This document shows positions 1 to 8,191 of a DNA stretch of 64,000 bases, piece after piece. Both the position numbers and the translations under genes were made by a program. The notes below the pieces were generated by a model. That model had not been told where the DNA came from. It was given only the letters and a program-made list of their open reading frames with translations, and ran no database searches. Every line of letters starts with the position of its first letter. Position 1 is the first letter of the stretch. The DNA lies in NCBI GenBank assembly GCA_036389715.1, contig DASVWH010000051.1, positions 39,450-103,449 of the forward strand. The letters run 5' to 3'. This stretch comes from DASVWH01 sp036389715. GTDB lineage: Bacteria > Acidobacteriota > Blastocatellia > Pyrinomonadales > Pyrinomonadaceae.

Positions 1-144
1 TGCTTCGGCCATCTGTCTGCCGCCAAAGCCTGTGCCCTCCATCTTTTCCAGCAGCCCGGCCACTGAGCGGTCGCGGTCCACCTGGACGGGGCGCGTCGGC
101 ACGGTCAAATATTTCGAGGGTCTGGGTTTTCTTTGAGTCACCAT
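1..144 (-). CDS. deoxyhypusine synthase-like protein, N-terminal fragment
   Basis: The first 48 codons of a minus-strand gene run off the left window edge. The start is ATG at 144, preceded by an AAGGAAG ribosome site. The visible protein contains KYLTVPTRPVQVDRDRSVAG followed by LLEKMEGTGFGGRQMAEA, which I recognise as the N-terminus of bacterial deoxyhypusine-synthase-like proteins (NAD-dependent aminobutyl transferases of the DHS/homospermidine synthase fold). In bacteria this family probably acts in polyamine metabolism and not on eIF5A. It lies just downstream of, and in the same direction as, arginine decarboxylase, whose product agmatine leads to putrescine and spermidine, so a polyamine role fits. 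The catalytic lysine region is outside the window, so activity cannot be judged. Confidence 0.72.
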   Translation of the reverse strand, partial: MVTQRKPRPSKYLTVPTRPVQVDRDRSVAGLLEKMEGTGFGGRQMAEA

Positions 145-158
145 AAAGGTTCTTCCTT

Positions 159-245
159 TGGTCAATCGTCAATCGTGAGCAGAAAAAGATCAGGCCGGTG
201 CTTTATCTCAAGCGCTTTTATCTGTTGACGATTCACTATTCACAG
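159..245. repeat. inverted array of short tandem repeats (TCAATCG / GACGATT type)
   Basis: The gap between speA and the DHS-like gene holds two copies of a TCAATCG-like unit on the left and a GTTGACGATTCACTATTCAC segment on the right, which are mutually complementary in a degenerate way. They flank a spacer of about 45 nt. On the reverse strand the spacer contains GATAAAAGC and CTTTTTCT, words that recur in the spacer of the array at 55419-55547. In RNA the two arms would fold back on each other. Confidence 0.55.
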
Positions 246-252
246 CTCTGTG

Positions 253-2187
253 TTAGTCTTTGACACGCTTGCCGCGAGTGGTCTTCCCGTTAAGGGATAG
301 ATAGGTGTAAGCGTCATAGCGCGATTCGTAGAGCTCGACGAGTTCTGCGCCCTCGGCTTCCGAGATGTCTTCGCGCTTGACGCGCTGTGCGATGAGGCGA
401 CGAAATCCATCGTGTAAGAGGCTGCGCTCATAGCGGGCGCGCTCTGCCGCCTGCCCGATGGAGGTCCCGCGAATAACTTTCTTAATCAGGTAGCCTTCTT
501 CGTCAATGTGGACGTGTGCCTCGTTGGGCGTCCCGAAGAGGTTATGGTTATTGCCCATCACTTCCTGGTACGCGCCGACGAGCAGGAACGCCAGGTAATA
601 GGGGTCGCCCGCCGTCAGGGGATGAAGCTCCAGCACCTGCTTGACATCATGCAGGTCAACGAACTTGTCAACGATGCCGTCCGAATCACACGTGATGTCG
701 CAGAGCGTCGCGTATTCGGTCGGCGCTTTGTTCAGGCCGTGAATCGGCACGATGGGGAAAAGCTGATCGAGCGCCCAGTGGTCCGGGACCGAGCGAAAGA
801 CGGAAAAGTTCGTCAGGTACTTGGCGCAGAGCAGGCGGCGCAGGTCAGCGAACTCTTCCGAGATATACTTGGCCGCCTGCGCGTACTTATCCGCGCGCTC
901 GCAGACATCCCAGAAGAGGACTTCGCCCTTGGCGCGGTCTTCGAGCGAGATCAGGCCGAGATTGAACATTGTGAACAGCTCGTCCCTGTGTTCGAGCGCG
1001 TCGTGGTAATACTCTCGATAGTTCTTGACGCCGATGGTCTCGCGCAGGTCGCCCAGCTCGACCACGACCTGCGGGTCGTCTTCGTCAATCTCAATCGGAG
1101 TGATGTCTTCGACCACGGTCTCGATCTCGTCCACGACGTTAGTGACGAGAATGGCGTGATAGGCCGCGAGAAAACGGCCCGACTCCTGGATGATGGTGGG
1201 GTGCGGGACGTTCTCGTCGTCGCAGACCTGCATGATCGTGTAGATGACATCGTTGGCGAACTCCTGCGCCGTGTAGTTGGCGGAGGAATCGAAGGCCGTC
1301 TTCGAGCCGTCGTAGTCCACGGCCATCCCGCCGCCCACGTCGAGCAGCTCAATCGGCACTTTCATCTGCCGAATCTTGGCATAGACGCGCGCGGCCTCTT
1401 TCATCGCGTTCTTGATGCGCTTGATGTCGGTCAGCTGCGAGCCGATGTGAAAGTGCAGCAGGCGCAGCATGTCCACGCGGTCGGCTTCATGCAGGCGGCG
1501 GATGACTTCGAGTATCTCTGTGGTCGTCAGTCCGAACTTGGCCGCTTCGCCGCCGGACTTCTCCCAGCGGCCCGAGCCCTTCGAGTAGAGCTTGACGCGG
1601 ATGCCGATCATCGGCAGGTCGCCTTCGTAATGCTCGGCCGCGCGCAGGATGTGATCCAGCTCGTTCAATTTTTCGACGACGATGACGACGCGCTTGCCGC
1701 TCTTGGCCCCGACGAACGCCAGCTCGATGAACTCCTCGTCCTTGAAGCCGTTGAGGACCAGCAGGCTCTCCGGGGCCTGGTCGAGCGCCAGCGCCGCGTA
1801 GAGTTCCGGCTTGGACCCGGCTTCGAGGCCGAAATCGTAGCGCGAGCCTTCGCGCAGGTACTCTTCGACGACCGAGCGTTGCTGGTTGACCTTCATCGGG
1901 TAGACGCACATGTGCGCGCCCTGGTATTCGTACTCGCGGATGGATTTGCTGAAGGCGCGCTGGAGTTTGCGCACCTGGCTGGCGACCAGTTGCGGAAAGC
2001 GCAGGAGCACGGGGGTGCCGATTCCACGCCGCGCTAAATCGTCTATGATCTCTTTGAGGTCGGCCGAGCGACTGTCGTTCTCCGCCGGGTGGACGATTAA
2101 ATTGCCCTTACGATTAACATCAAAGTAACCGGCCCCCCAATTTTCTATGCCATAAGTTTCCAGCGTCTGTTCGATAGCCGTGGTCAA
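253..2187 (-). CDS. speA: biosynthetic arginine decarboxylase
   Basis: A 644-residue PLP enzyme that decarboxylates arginine to agmatine, the first step of the agmatine route to putrescine. The fold-III motifs are visible: the PLP lysine in VYPMKVNQQ (Lys99), the HFHIGSQ segment, the glycine-rich DVGGGMAVDYDG phosphate site and QESGRFLAAYHA. The length matches SpeA rather than the shorter diaminopimelate or ornithine decarboxylases of the same fold. The start is TTG at 2187, chosen because the coding pattern begins there and a CAGGAGAC ribosome site sits just upstream. The DHS-like gene follows on the same strand after a repeat-containing gap of about 110 bp, suggesting a polyamine operon. 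Confidence 0.95.
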   Translation of the reverse strand: MTTAIEQTLETYGIENWGAGYFDVNRKGNLIVHPAENDSRSADLKEIIDDLARRGIGTPVLLRFPQLVASQVRKLQRAFSKSIREYEYQGAHMCVYPMKVNQQRSVVEEYLREGSRYDFGLEAGSKPELYAALALDQAPESLLVLNGFKDEEFIELAFVGAKSGKRVVIVVEKLNELDHILRAAEHYEGDLPMIGIRVKLYSKGSGRWEKSGGEAAKFGLTTTEILEVIRRLHEADRVDMLRLLHFHIGSQLTDIKRIKNAMKEAARVYAKIRQMKVPIELLDVGGGMAVDYDGSKTAFDSSANYTAQEFANDVIYTIMQVCDDENVPHPTIIQESGRFLAAYHAILVTNVVDEIETVVEDITPIEIDEDDPQVVVELGDLRETIGVKNYREYYHDALEHRDELFTMFNLGLISLEDRAKGEVLFWDVCERADKYAQAAKYISEEFADLRRLLCAKYLTNFSVFRSVPDHWALDQLFPIVPIHGLNKAPTEYATLCDITCDSDGIVDKFVDLHDVKQVLELHPLTAGDPYYLAFLLVGAYQEVMGNNHNLFGTPNEAHVHIDEEGYLIKKVIRGTSIGQAAERARYERSLLHDGFRRLIAQRVKREDISEAEGAELVELYESRYDAYTYLSLNGKTTRGKRVKD

Positions 2188-2640
2188 TTCGCGGTCTCCT
2201 GCCTGGTCTCTAATTCCGCCAAAGACGCCCGGGATTTAGCCCCGAAGCGCAGTCGCCCCTCACATCAAAGCCTCATTGCGGAGATTCGTGGTTGGAACAC
2301 TAGGCGCGAAATGTAACAGAAAATGCGGGGTCGGACAATAACTATTTTTCCCGGCGGCCGGGCCTCGAAACGGGGTAAACGTTCGTCCGAGAAAGGTTTA
2401 AGCGTTAATCGGGGTGGCCCGAGGGGTTTGCGCCCGGCGCACTTTCCGGCGCACTTTGTAGAGAAATCCTTGACAGGAAACCCGGCGCGGCTATAATTCA
2501 AGCTTTTTTACGCGCCGTCGCTGTATGACGCACGCCATCTCTCGCAAAAACCGACCGCTACCCGGAACTCAAACCGCACTGGACGCCTCCGAAAGCGCGG
2601 TTCGCACCTCCAACACTCCCTTAAACATTCAGGAGATCAC
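2188..2640 (+). promoter_or_regulatory. glnA upstream region with consensus sigma-70 promoter
   Basis: A 453-bp divergent gap between speA and glnA. A near-perfect promoter lies at 2470-2497: TTGACA, 16-bp spacer, TATAAT, pointing to glnA. The predicted leader is about 135 nt. Just upstream of the -35 box is an imperfect tandem repeat of CGGCGCACTTT. An AGGAGAT ribosome site precedes the ATG at 2641. I saw no NtrC/sigma-54 -24/-12 element, so regulation is more likely post-translational through GlnE. A 78-codon open frame on the minus strand here overlaps the promoter and is not credible. Confidence 0.75.
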
Positions 2641-4065
2641 ATGAACGCAAAAACTGCCATGAAGTATGCCTCGGATCAGGGGGCAAGATTCGTCTCGGTC
2701 CGTTTTACGGATTTGCCGGGCTCCTGGCATCACCTGACTTACCCGATTGAGCAGCTCTCGGAAGACTCCTTTGAAGACGGATTCGGCTTCGATGGCTCAA
2801 GCCTGCGCGGCTGGGCGGCGATCAATGAATCGGACATGCTGCTCATCCCGGACCCCGGAAGGCTCTGGATGGACCCGTTCGCCGAAGAGCCGACGCTCTG
2901 CGTCATCGCCAACGTCGTTGACCCGATTACCAAGGAGGGTTATGCCTTCGACCCGCGCTCGGTGGCGACGCGCGCCGAAAGCTATCTGAAGTTCACGGGG
3001 CTGGCCGACACGGCCTTCTTCGGGCCGGAAGCGGAGTTCTTCGTCTTCGATGCGGTCAAGTTTCACAACAATCAGAACTCGGCCGGGTACACTGTGGATT
3101 CCGACGAGGGCCACTGGAACAGCGGGCGCGAGGCGGACGAGTTCAGCGGCTCGAACTTAGGGTATCGCATCCGCGCGAAGGAGGGCTACGTGCCCGTGCC
3201 GCCCGCGGACTCGCTGAGCGACCTGCGCTCGGAGATTTCCCTGACGCTCGGGCAGCTCGGCATCACGGTCGAGTGTCATCATCACGAGGTCGCCACGGCC
3301 GGGCAGTGCGAGATAGACTTTCGCTTCTCGACGCTTTTGGGCACGGCCGATAACCTGCAACTCTTCAAATACGTCGTCCGCAACACGGCCTACATGTACG
3401 GCAAGGCCGCGACCTTCATGCCCAAGCCGCTCTACGGCGACAACGGCTCCGGGATGCACGTCCATCAATCGCTCTGGAAGGGCGAAAAGCCGCTCTTCGC
3501 GGGCGACGGCTACGCCGGGCTCTCCGAGATGGCGCGCTACTACATCGGCGGGCTCCTGCGGCACGCCGGGGCCATCGTCGCCTTCGCCGCGCCGACCACC
3601 AACAGCTACAAGCGGCTCGTTCCGGGCTTCGAGGCCCCTGTCAATCTGGCCTACTCGGCGCGCAATCGTTCGGCCGCGATTCGCATCCCGATGTTCTCGA
3701 CCAACCCGAAGCAGAAGCGTTTGGAGTTTCGTCCGCCCGACCCGTCGTGTAACGCCTACCTGGCCTTCTCGGCGATGCTGCTGGCCGGGCTCGACGGCAT
3801 TCAGAACCGGATGGACCCGGGCGAGCCGCTCGACAAGGACATCTACGATCTCTCGCCCGAAGCCTTGAAGGACGTGCCCTCCCTGCCCGGCTCGCTCGAC
3901 GAATCGCTCAAGGCCCTGGAAGCCGATCACGAGTTCCTGCTCAAGGGCGACGTGTTCACGCCGCAACTGATCGAGCGCTGGATCAGCTACAAGCGCGAGA
4001 AGGAGATTCAGCCGCTGCGCATGCGCCCGCATCCCTTAGAGTTCAGCATGTATTTCGACATCTGA
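2641..4065 (+). CDS. glnA: type I glutamine synthetase
   Basis: A 474-residue ATP-dependent glutamine synthetase (glutamate plus ammonia to glutamine), dodecameric in the family and cytosolic. Visible signatures are the DGSSLRGWAAINESDM segment, FFGPEAEFFVFD, the ATP-site motif APTTNSYKRLVPGFEAP and the metal/glutamate segment RIPMFSTNPKQKRLEFR. A tyrosine in LDKDIYDLSPEALKD (Tyr402) occupies the position adenylylated in the GSI-beta group. This fits the glnE gene that starts 158 bp downstream on the same strand, so the enzyme is probably controlled by AMPylation. An AGGAGAT ribosome site precedes the ATG, with the strong promoter described upstream. Confidence 0.96.
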   Translation: MNAKTAMKYASDQGARFVSVRFTDLPGSWHHLTYPIEQLSEDSFEDGFGFDGSSLRGWAAINESDMLLIPDPGRLWMDPFAEEPTLCVIANVVDPITKEGYAFDPRSVATRAESYLKFTGLADTAFFGPEAEFFVFDAVKFHNNQNSAGYTVDSDEGHWNSGREADEFSGSNLGYRIRAKEGYVPVPPADSLSDLRSEISLTLGQLGITVECHHHEVATAGQCEIDFRFSTLLGTADNLQLFKYVVRNTAYMYGKAATFMPKPLYGDNGSGMHVHQSLWKGEKPLFAGDGYAGLSEMARYYIGGLLRHAGAIVAFAAPTTNSYKRLVPGFEAPVNLAYSARNRSAAIRIPMFSTNPKQKRLEFRPPDPSCNAYLAFSAMLLAGLDGIQNRMDPGEPLDKDIYDLSPEALKDVPSLPGSLDESLKALEADHEFLLKGDVFTPQLIERWISYKREKEIQPLRMRPHPLEFSMYFDI

Positions 4066-4077
4066 GCCGGAGGCGAA

Positions 4078-4200
4078 AGGGAGAGCGCGAGGGGTAAAAG
4101 GGAAGAAGGAAGAGGGAGAGGAGGGAAGGGAAGACGCCCGGAGCGCAGGGCTGCTTGCTTTTCCCGCCTTCCCTTTTTCTCCTTTTACCCTTTCTCTTTA
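4078..4200. repeat. polypurine/polypyrimidine inverted repeat between glnA and glnE
   Basis: The gap begins with a run of G and A (GGGTAAAAGGGAAGAAGG type) and ends with the complementary C/T run (CCTTCCCTTTTTCTCC type), which can form a long, imperfect hairpin. Similar purine-rich hairpins sit at about 11124-11186 and 16090-16144. Here it separates two co-directional genes, so it could attenuate glnE relative to glnA or act as a processing site. Confidence 0.5.
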
Positions 4201-4222
4201 AACCGTCAGGACGACCGGCAGC

Positions 4223-7210
4223 TTGCCAGTTTTGGACGAAAAAATCGAATCGCTGCTCCGCGACCTGCCCGATGCCGAGGGCGCGCGCCTCTTTTTCGAG
4301 CGCCTGGCGGAAGAGCACCCGCGCGCCGTCAAAACGCTGGCGCGAGAGCCGGGGCTGCTCTCGGACGCGCTGGCGCTCGGGGCCTGGAGCCCGCTGCTCG
4401 GGACGACGCTCGTCCAGCACCCGGACTACCTGGCGTGGCTCGGGCGCGAGCGGGCGCACACGCGCGTCAAAAGCCGCGAGGAGCTGAACGAATCGCTGGC
4501 GCGTTTCGGCCTCACCAATTCTCAATTGGAGGCGCAGGTCCTGCTCGCGCGCTTTCGCCGCCGCGAGCTGCTGCGCATCTACCTGCACGACATCCGCGAT
4601 GTCAGCACGCTCGTCGAGATTACGGAAGAACTCTCGAACCTGGCCGACGCGATTCTCGAATACGCGCTCAACCTCGCGCGCCACGACCTGGACAATCGCT
4701 ACGGCTCGCCGCAGTGTGTGGACGAGCGCGGGCGAACGGCGACGGCCAGCTTCTGCGTCGTCGCGCTCGGCAAGCTCGGCTCTTACGAACTCAACTACGC
4801 CTCCGACATCGACCTCATTTTTCTTTACTCGGACGACGGCGCGACCTCCGGCAAGGGCGCACGCGGCGAGACCAGCAATCGTGAGTATTTCAACCGGCTG
4901 GCCGAAACGGTCTCGCGCATCGTCGGGCGTCAGGCGGGCGAGGGGGCGGCCTACCGCGTGGACTTGCGCCTGCGGCCGCACGGGCGCGACGGCGCGCTGG
5001 CCACCTCCGTTGACGAGGCCGTGCGTTACTACTGCGAGAAGGCGCAGGCCTGGGAATTGCAGGCGCTGATTCGCTCGCGCGCTGCCGCCGGGGCGACGGC
5101 GCTCTACGCTCGCTTCGCCGAGCGCGTGCGCCACCGCGTTTACGCTCCTGAGCAGACGGTCGGGCACTCGCTCGCCAACGTGCGCCTCGCCAAGCAGAAG
5201 ATTGATCGTCATCACGCGCACGACGCGCCGGGCTTTAACGTCAAGCTCGGTCGCGGCGGCATTCGCGAGATAGAGTTTATCGCGCAGGCGCTGCAACTGG
5301 CCTTCGGCGGGCGCGACCCCTGGCTGCGCGCGCCGCACACGCTCATCAGCCTCGGCCGTCTCGCCGACCGGCAGTTGATCTCCGAGCGCGAGCGGACGCA
5401 GCTTTCCGCGGCCTACGTCTTCCTGCGCAAGCTCGAACATCGTTTGCAGATGGAGCACGGGCTGCAAACCCACTCAGTGCCGGAAGAGCCGTCGCGCCGC
5501 CTGACGGTCGCGCGGCGGATGGGCTTCAAGGGAGACGGCGCGCTCGCCGACTTCGAGCGTGCTCTGGAGGCGCAGACCGAAGGGGTGCGCGCCGCGTATG
5601 ACCGCATCTTCGGCGAGGTCTTTGAAGGCGGGGAAGCGATTGAGACGGCGGCAGACGATTCCAGCCCGCTCGCGCCGGAGCCCCTGCACGCTCCTTCCGC
5701 AGCGCAGACGGGCGCGGACGCAGAGACACAACGCGGCTCGGAAACGTCCGTCGCACTCGCCGCGGCGGCCGTCTTCGCAGCGCATCTCGCGGGAGAAGCT
5801 GCGAGCCCGCAAGAGCCTGAGCGCGGCGCGGGCCAGGCGAGCGTCGAGGCTGTCTCACGGCTGCTGGTCGGCGCGGCGGGCGAGTCGCTTAACTCGCGCC
5901 GGGCGTTGATGCTGGCGTCGCGCGTCGCTTCCTCGCTCGATAAAGCGACGACCGCCATCAGCTTCACGAAAGCGAATCTCCGCGCGCTGGTCCATTTATG
6001 CGGCGAATCGGAATTCTTCGGCGAGATGATCGCCGGTAATCCCTCGTTGATTCTGGCGCTGCCGCTGGAAGAGGCGAAGGCTCCGGCGCGTGACTACCGC
6101 TCGATTCTCAAAGGGGCCGTCGAAGGCGAGAACAGCTACAGGGCCGAGATGCGCGCCGTGCGCCGTGCCTGGGCCGGGCTGCTGGTCGAGACCGGGGCGC
6201 TCGATGCCGCGGGCGCGATTTCGATGCGCGAAGCCAATCGCCGCCAGACGGAACTGGCCGCCGCGAGCCTCGACGCCGGATGCCTCATCGCGCGACGCGA
6301 GCTGGCGCGCCGCTACGGCGAGACCGATGCGCCGTGCGCGCACCTGGCCATGCTGGGGCTCGGCAGGCTCGGCGGCGGCGGGATGGATTACGGCTCCGAC
6401 CTGGACGTGGTGCTCGTCTACGACGACGCAGCGCCCTCGCCCGTCCCCACGCTCGAACGGGCCGAAGCCTACGCGCGCTTCACGGAGCTGCTCGTCGCCG
6501 CGCTCTCGGGCATGACGCGCGAGGGCCACCTCTACCGCGTGGATTTGCGGCTGCGGCCCGACGGCAGAAACGGCGCGGCATGTTCCGGCGCGGGCGCGTT
6601 CACGGACTATCTCAGGACGCGCGCGGTGGCCTGGGAATGGCTGGCCTACGTCAAGCTGCGCGCGGCGGCCGGAGACCTCGAACTGGGCGCGAGAGTTGAA
6701 GGGCAGGCGCGCGCCATCATTCACCGCGCCGCGCGGGAATCCGACCCGGAGGCGCTGCGCAATGAGACGCGGAGGGTCCGCGAGCGGCTCGAACATGAAA
6801 GGGCCGGGCGGCGCGGTAAAGTGACGGACATCAAGTACGGCGCGGGCGGGATGCTCGACGTTTATTTCGCGACGCGATACCTGCAACTGCTTCACGACGT
6901 GCGGGACGAAGGCGCCGATCGCTCGACGCCGACCATGCTGGCGAGATTGCATGACGCAGGGGCGCTCGCCGCGCAAGACTACGCGGCCATGAATGACGGC
7001 TATGCTACTTTGCGGCGGCTGGACCATCACCTGCGCCTGATCGTCGGGCGCTCGACGCGCCTGCCCGCGGCCGACCACCCGTCGCTGCGCGACATCGCAC
7101 GCAAGCTCGGCTACGCCTCGGCCAACGCGCTGGTCGCAGCCCTGGCCGTCGAGATGCAGAGCACGCGCGCGGCTTACGACCGCATCACTCTCAAGAGCAG
7201 CCGTCGATGA
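4223..7210 (+). CDS. glnE: bifunctional glutamine synthetase adenylyltransferase/deadenylase
   Basis: A 995-residue protein with the duplicated architecture of GlnE: an N-terminal deadenylase nucleotidyltransferase domain with GKLGSYELNYASDIDLIF near residue 183, and a C-terminal adenylylase domain with GLGRLGGGGMDYGSDLDVVL near residue 712. Each carries the paired acidic metal ligands (SDIDL, SDLDV). It attaches or removes AMP on the GlnA tyrosine. Between the domains, about residues 480-545, is an Ala/Glu/Ser-rich low-complexity linker that looks like a lineage-specific insertion. The start is TTG at 4223; the upstream ribosome site (AGGA) is weak. It follows glnA in the same orientation, so the target and its modifying enzyme are probably co-expressed. 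Confidence 0.93.
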   Translation: MPVLDEKIESLLRDLPDAEGARLFFERLAEEHPRAVKTLAREPGLLSDALALGAWSPLLGTTLVQHPDYLAWLGRERAHTRVKSREELNESLARFGLTNSQLEAQVLLARFRRRELLRIYLHDIRDVSTLVEITEELSNLADAILEYALNLARHDLDNRYGSPQCVDERGRTATASFCVVALGKLGSYELNYASDIDLIFLYSDDGATSGKGARGETSNREYFNRLAETVSRIVGRQAGEGAAYRVDLRLRPHGRDGALATSVDEAVRYYCEKAQAWELQALIRSRAAAGATALYARFAERVRHRVYAPEQTVGHSLANVRLAKQKIDRHHAHDAPGFNVKLGRGGIREIEFIAQALQLAFGGRDPWLRAPHTLISLGRLADRQLISERERTQLSAAYVFLRKLEHRLQMEHGLQTHSVPEEPSRRLTVARRMGFKGDGALADFERALEAQTEGVRAAYDRIFGEVFEGGEAIETAADDSSPLAPEPLHAPSAAQTGADAETQRGSETSVALAAAAVFAAHLAGEAASPQEPERGAGQASVEAVSRLLVGAAGESLNSRRALMLASRVASSLDKATTAISFTKANLRALVHLCGESEFFGEMIAGNPSLILALPLEEAKAPARDYRSILKGAVEGENSYRAEMRAVRRAWAGLLVETGALDAAGAISMREANRRQTELAAASLDAGCLIARRELARRYGETDAPCAHLAMLGLGRLGGGGMDYGSDLDVVLVYDDAAPSPVPTLERAEAYARFTELLVAALSGMTREGHLYRVDLRLRPDGRNGAACSGAGAFTDYLRTRAVAWEWLAYVKLRAAAGDLELGARVEGQARAIIHRAARESDPEALRNETRRVRERLEHERAGRRGKVTDIKYGAGGMLDVYFATRYLQLLHDVRDEGADRSTPTMLARLHDAGALAAQDYAAMNDGYATLRRLDHHLRLIVGRSTRLPAADHPSLRDIARKLGYASANALVAALAVEMQSTRAAYDRITLKSSRR

Positions 7211-7231
7211 CGTGCCGCGGCGAGGGCGCTG

Positions 7232-7273
7232 GCCGAGAGGACGCTGCCGGACACTTCATTGCATCCTCTCGGC
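7232..7273 (+). terminator. hairpin downstream of glnE
   Basis: GCCGAGAGGA and its exact complement TCCTCTCGGC are separated by a 22-nt loop, 22 bp after the glnE stop. There is no immediate T-run, although a T5 tract occurs about 20 nt later. It could be a weak intrinsic terminator or an mRNA-stabilising hairpin. Confidence 0.45.
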
Positions 7274-7299
7274 ACCTACTCTCCAGATGCCGGTTTTTA

Positions 7300-7328
7300 T
7301 TGACTTCTGACCATAACAGGCTTATCTT
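7300..7328 (+). promoter_or_regulatory. sigma-70-like promoter, 7.3 kb
   Basis: TTGACT, a 17-bp spacer and TATCTT lie in the 329-bp gap between glnE and the small gene at 7540. The predicted leader is about 205 nt. The rest of the gap holds the glnE hairpin and GC-rich sequence in which I recognise nothing else. Confidence 0.5.
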
Positions 7329-7539
7329 GTCGCCGTTTTTATCTCTGGCTGATCTGTTCTGATGAGCGCCTAAACCCTCGCGGGCCTCACGCAACCAACC
7401 GTTCGAGCCTGCACCAGTTTCCGTCTGACCGCGGCGGCGCGGCGGCGGATTTCTCCTTAGTGCCATTCGCTCGCTCCTACTGTTAGGAGGACCGCGCGTT
7501 GACCTCAATCTTCATTCCAAACTACGCGGAGGCTAAACC

Positions 7540-7800
7540 ATGCAGACTATCATGTACAACGATCACAAGATTCAGATTCAATTGGGCGTCACGGGAAGGG
7601 AAGTCATCTACTACGACGACAGTAAGGTCTCCGTGCGCTGGACGGTCGGGGGAGGCCGTCATACTTTTAACGTCACGGAGGATGGCGAAAGCGTCGTCTA
7701 CGAAGTGGAAATCACGCCCCAGCTCAAATTCTCGATAGTGCCTCTCCAGCCTGCCATCACCGTGCGCCGCGCAGGCAAGATTATCTACACGGACCGTTAG
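7540..7800 (+). CDS. small hypothetical protein, beta-rich
   Basis: Encodes 86 residues starting MQTIMYNDHKIQIQLGVTGR. I do not recognise a family. The alternation of hydrophobic and polar residues and the repeated pattern of short strands (IYYDDSKVSVRW, TFNVTEDGESVVYEV, ITVRRAGKIIYTD) suggest a compact all-beta domain. There is no signal peptide or membrane segment, so it is probably cytosolic. A GGAGG ribosome site lies 7 nt before the ATG and a plausible promoter lies further upstream, so the gene is well supported even though its role is unknown. It converges with the zinc-ribbon gene on the other strand. Confidence 0.7.
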   Translation: MQTIMYNDHKIQIQLGVTGREVIYYDDSKVSVRWTVGGGRHTFNVTEDGESVVYEVEITPQLKFSIVPLQPAITVRRAGKIIYTDR

Positions 7801-7872
7801 CCTGAAGATGGATGTTTGATTTGCGGGAAAGCAATTCGCCGGGTCACCTGTCGCAGCAATGGCCGTGAGCCG

Positions 7873-8079
7873 TCATGCGTCGTGGCGGCGGCTCACCGTC
7901 AATTCGTGCCAGCAGTGCGTGCACCACCTGTGCGTGGCGGCGCGCTCTTGCGGGGTGTAAAGAGCGGAGCCGTGCAGGCGACGCACGACCTCGCGCTCTT
8001 CGTCGTCGAGTTCGAGCCAGCCGCGCAAGCGGCCCTGACCGCAGCGCGGGCATCTCTCCTGGCCTGTCGCATTCGTCAT
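7873..8079 (-). CDS. small zinc-ribbon protein
   Basis: A 68-residue minus-strand protein beginning MTNATGQERCPRCGQGRLRG, with a second pair WCTHCWHEL about 40 residues later. The two CxxC pairs make a four-cysteine zinc-ribbon site, with an acidic helix (ELDDEEREVVRRL) and TPQERAATHRW between them. I recall this arrangement as a widespread uncharacterised small protein; its function is unknown, possibly nucleic-acid or protein binding. A GTG at 8088 could serve as an alternative start three codons earlier; neither start has a strong ribosome site. A 124-codon frame on the opposite strand lacks any such pattern and is its shadow. Confidence 0.7.
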   Translation of the reverse strand: MTNATGQERCPRCGQGRLRGWLELDDEEREVVRRLHGSALYTPQERAATHRWCTHCWHELTVSRRHDA

Positions 8080-8191
8080 CGGCCGCACTATAGCATGCGT
8101 GTGCCGCTCACTGCTTTGAGAAACAGCCCCGGCGCGGTAACATCGCGCTCGTCTCTACCTTATCCGAAAACCGAAAGCCCGCTTGAATAGT

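Noticed and set aside
508..2037. 509-codon open frame on the plus strand opposite speA
   Set aside because: Composition typical of an antisense frame in GC-rich DNA, rich in Arg/Asp/Val with no motif, while the minus strand carries a complete arginine decarboxylase.
2265..2501. 78-codon minus-strand frame upstream of glnA
   Set aside because: Covers the glnA promoter and shows no coding features.
3157..5473. Long minus-strand frames opposite glnA and glnE
   Set aside because: No domain pattern; both plus-strand genes are full length with intact motifs, so these are shadows.
7816..8190. 124-codon plus-strand frame
   Set aside because: The opposite strand has a zinc-ribbon protein with two CxxC pairs; this frame has no pattern.
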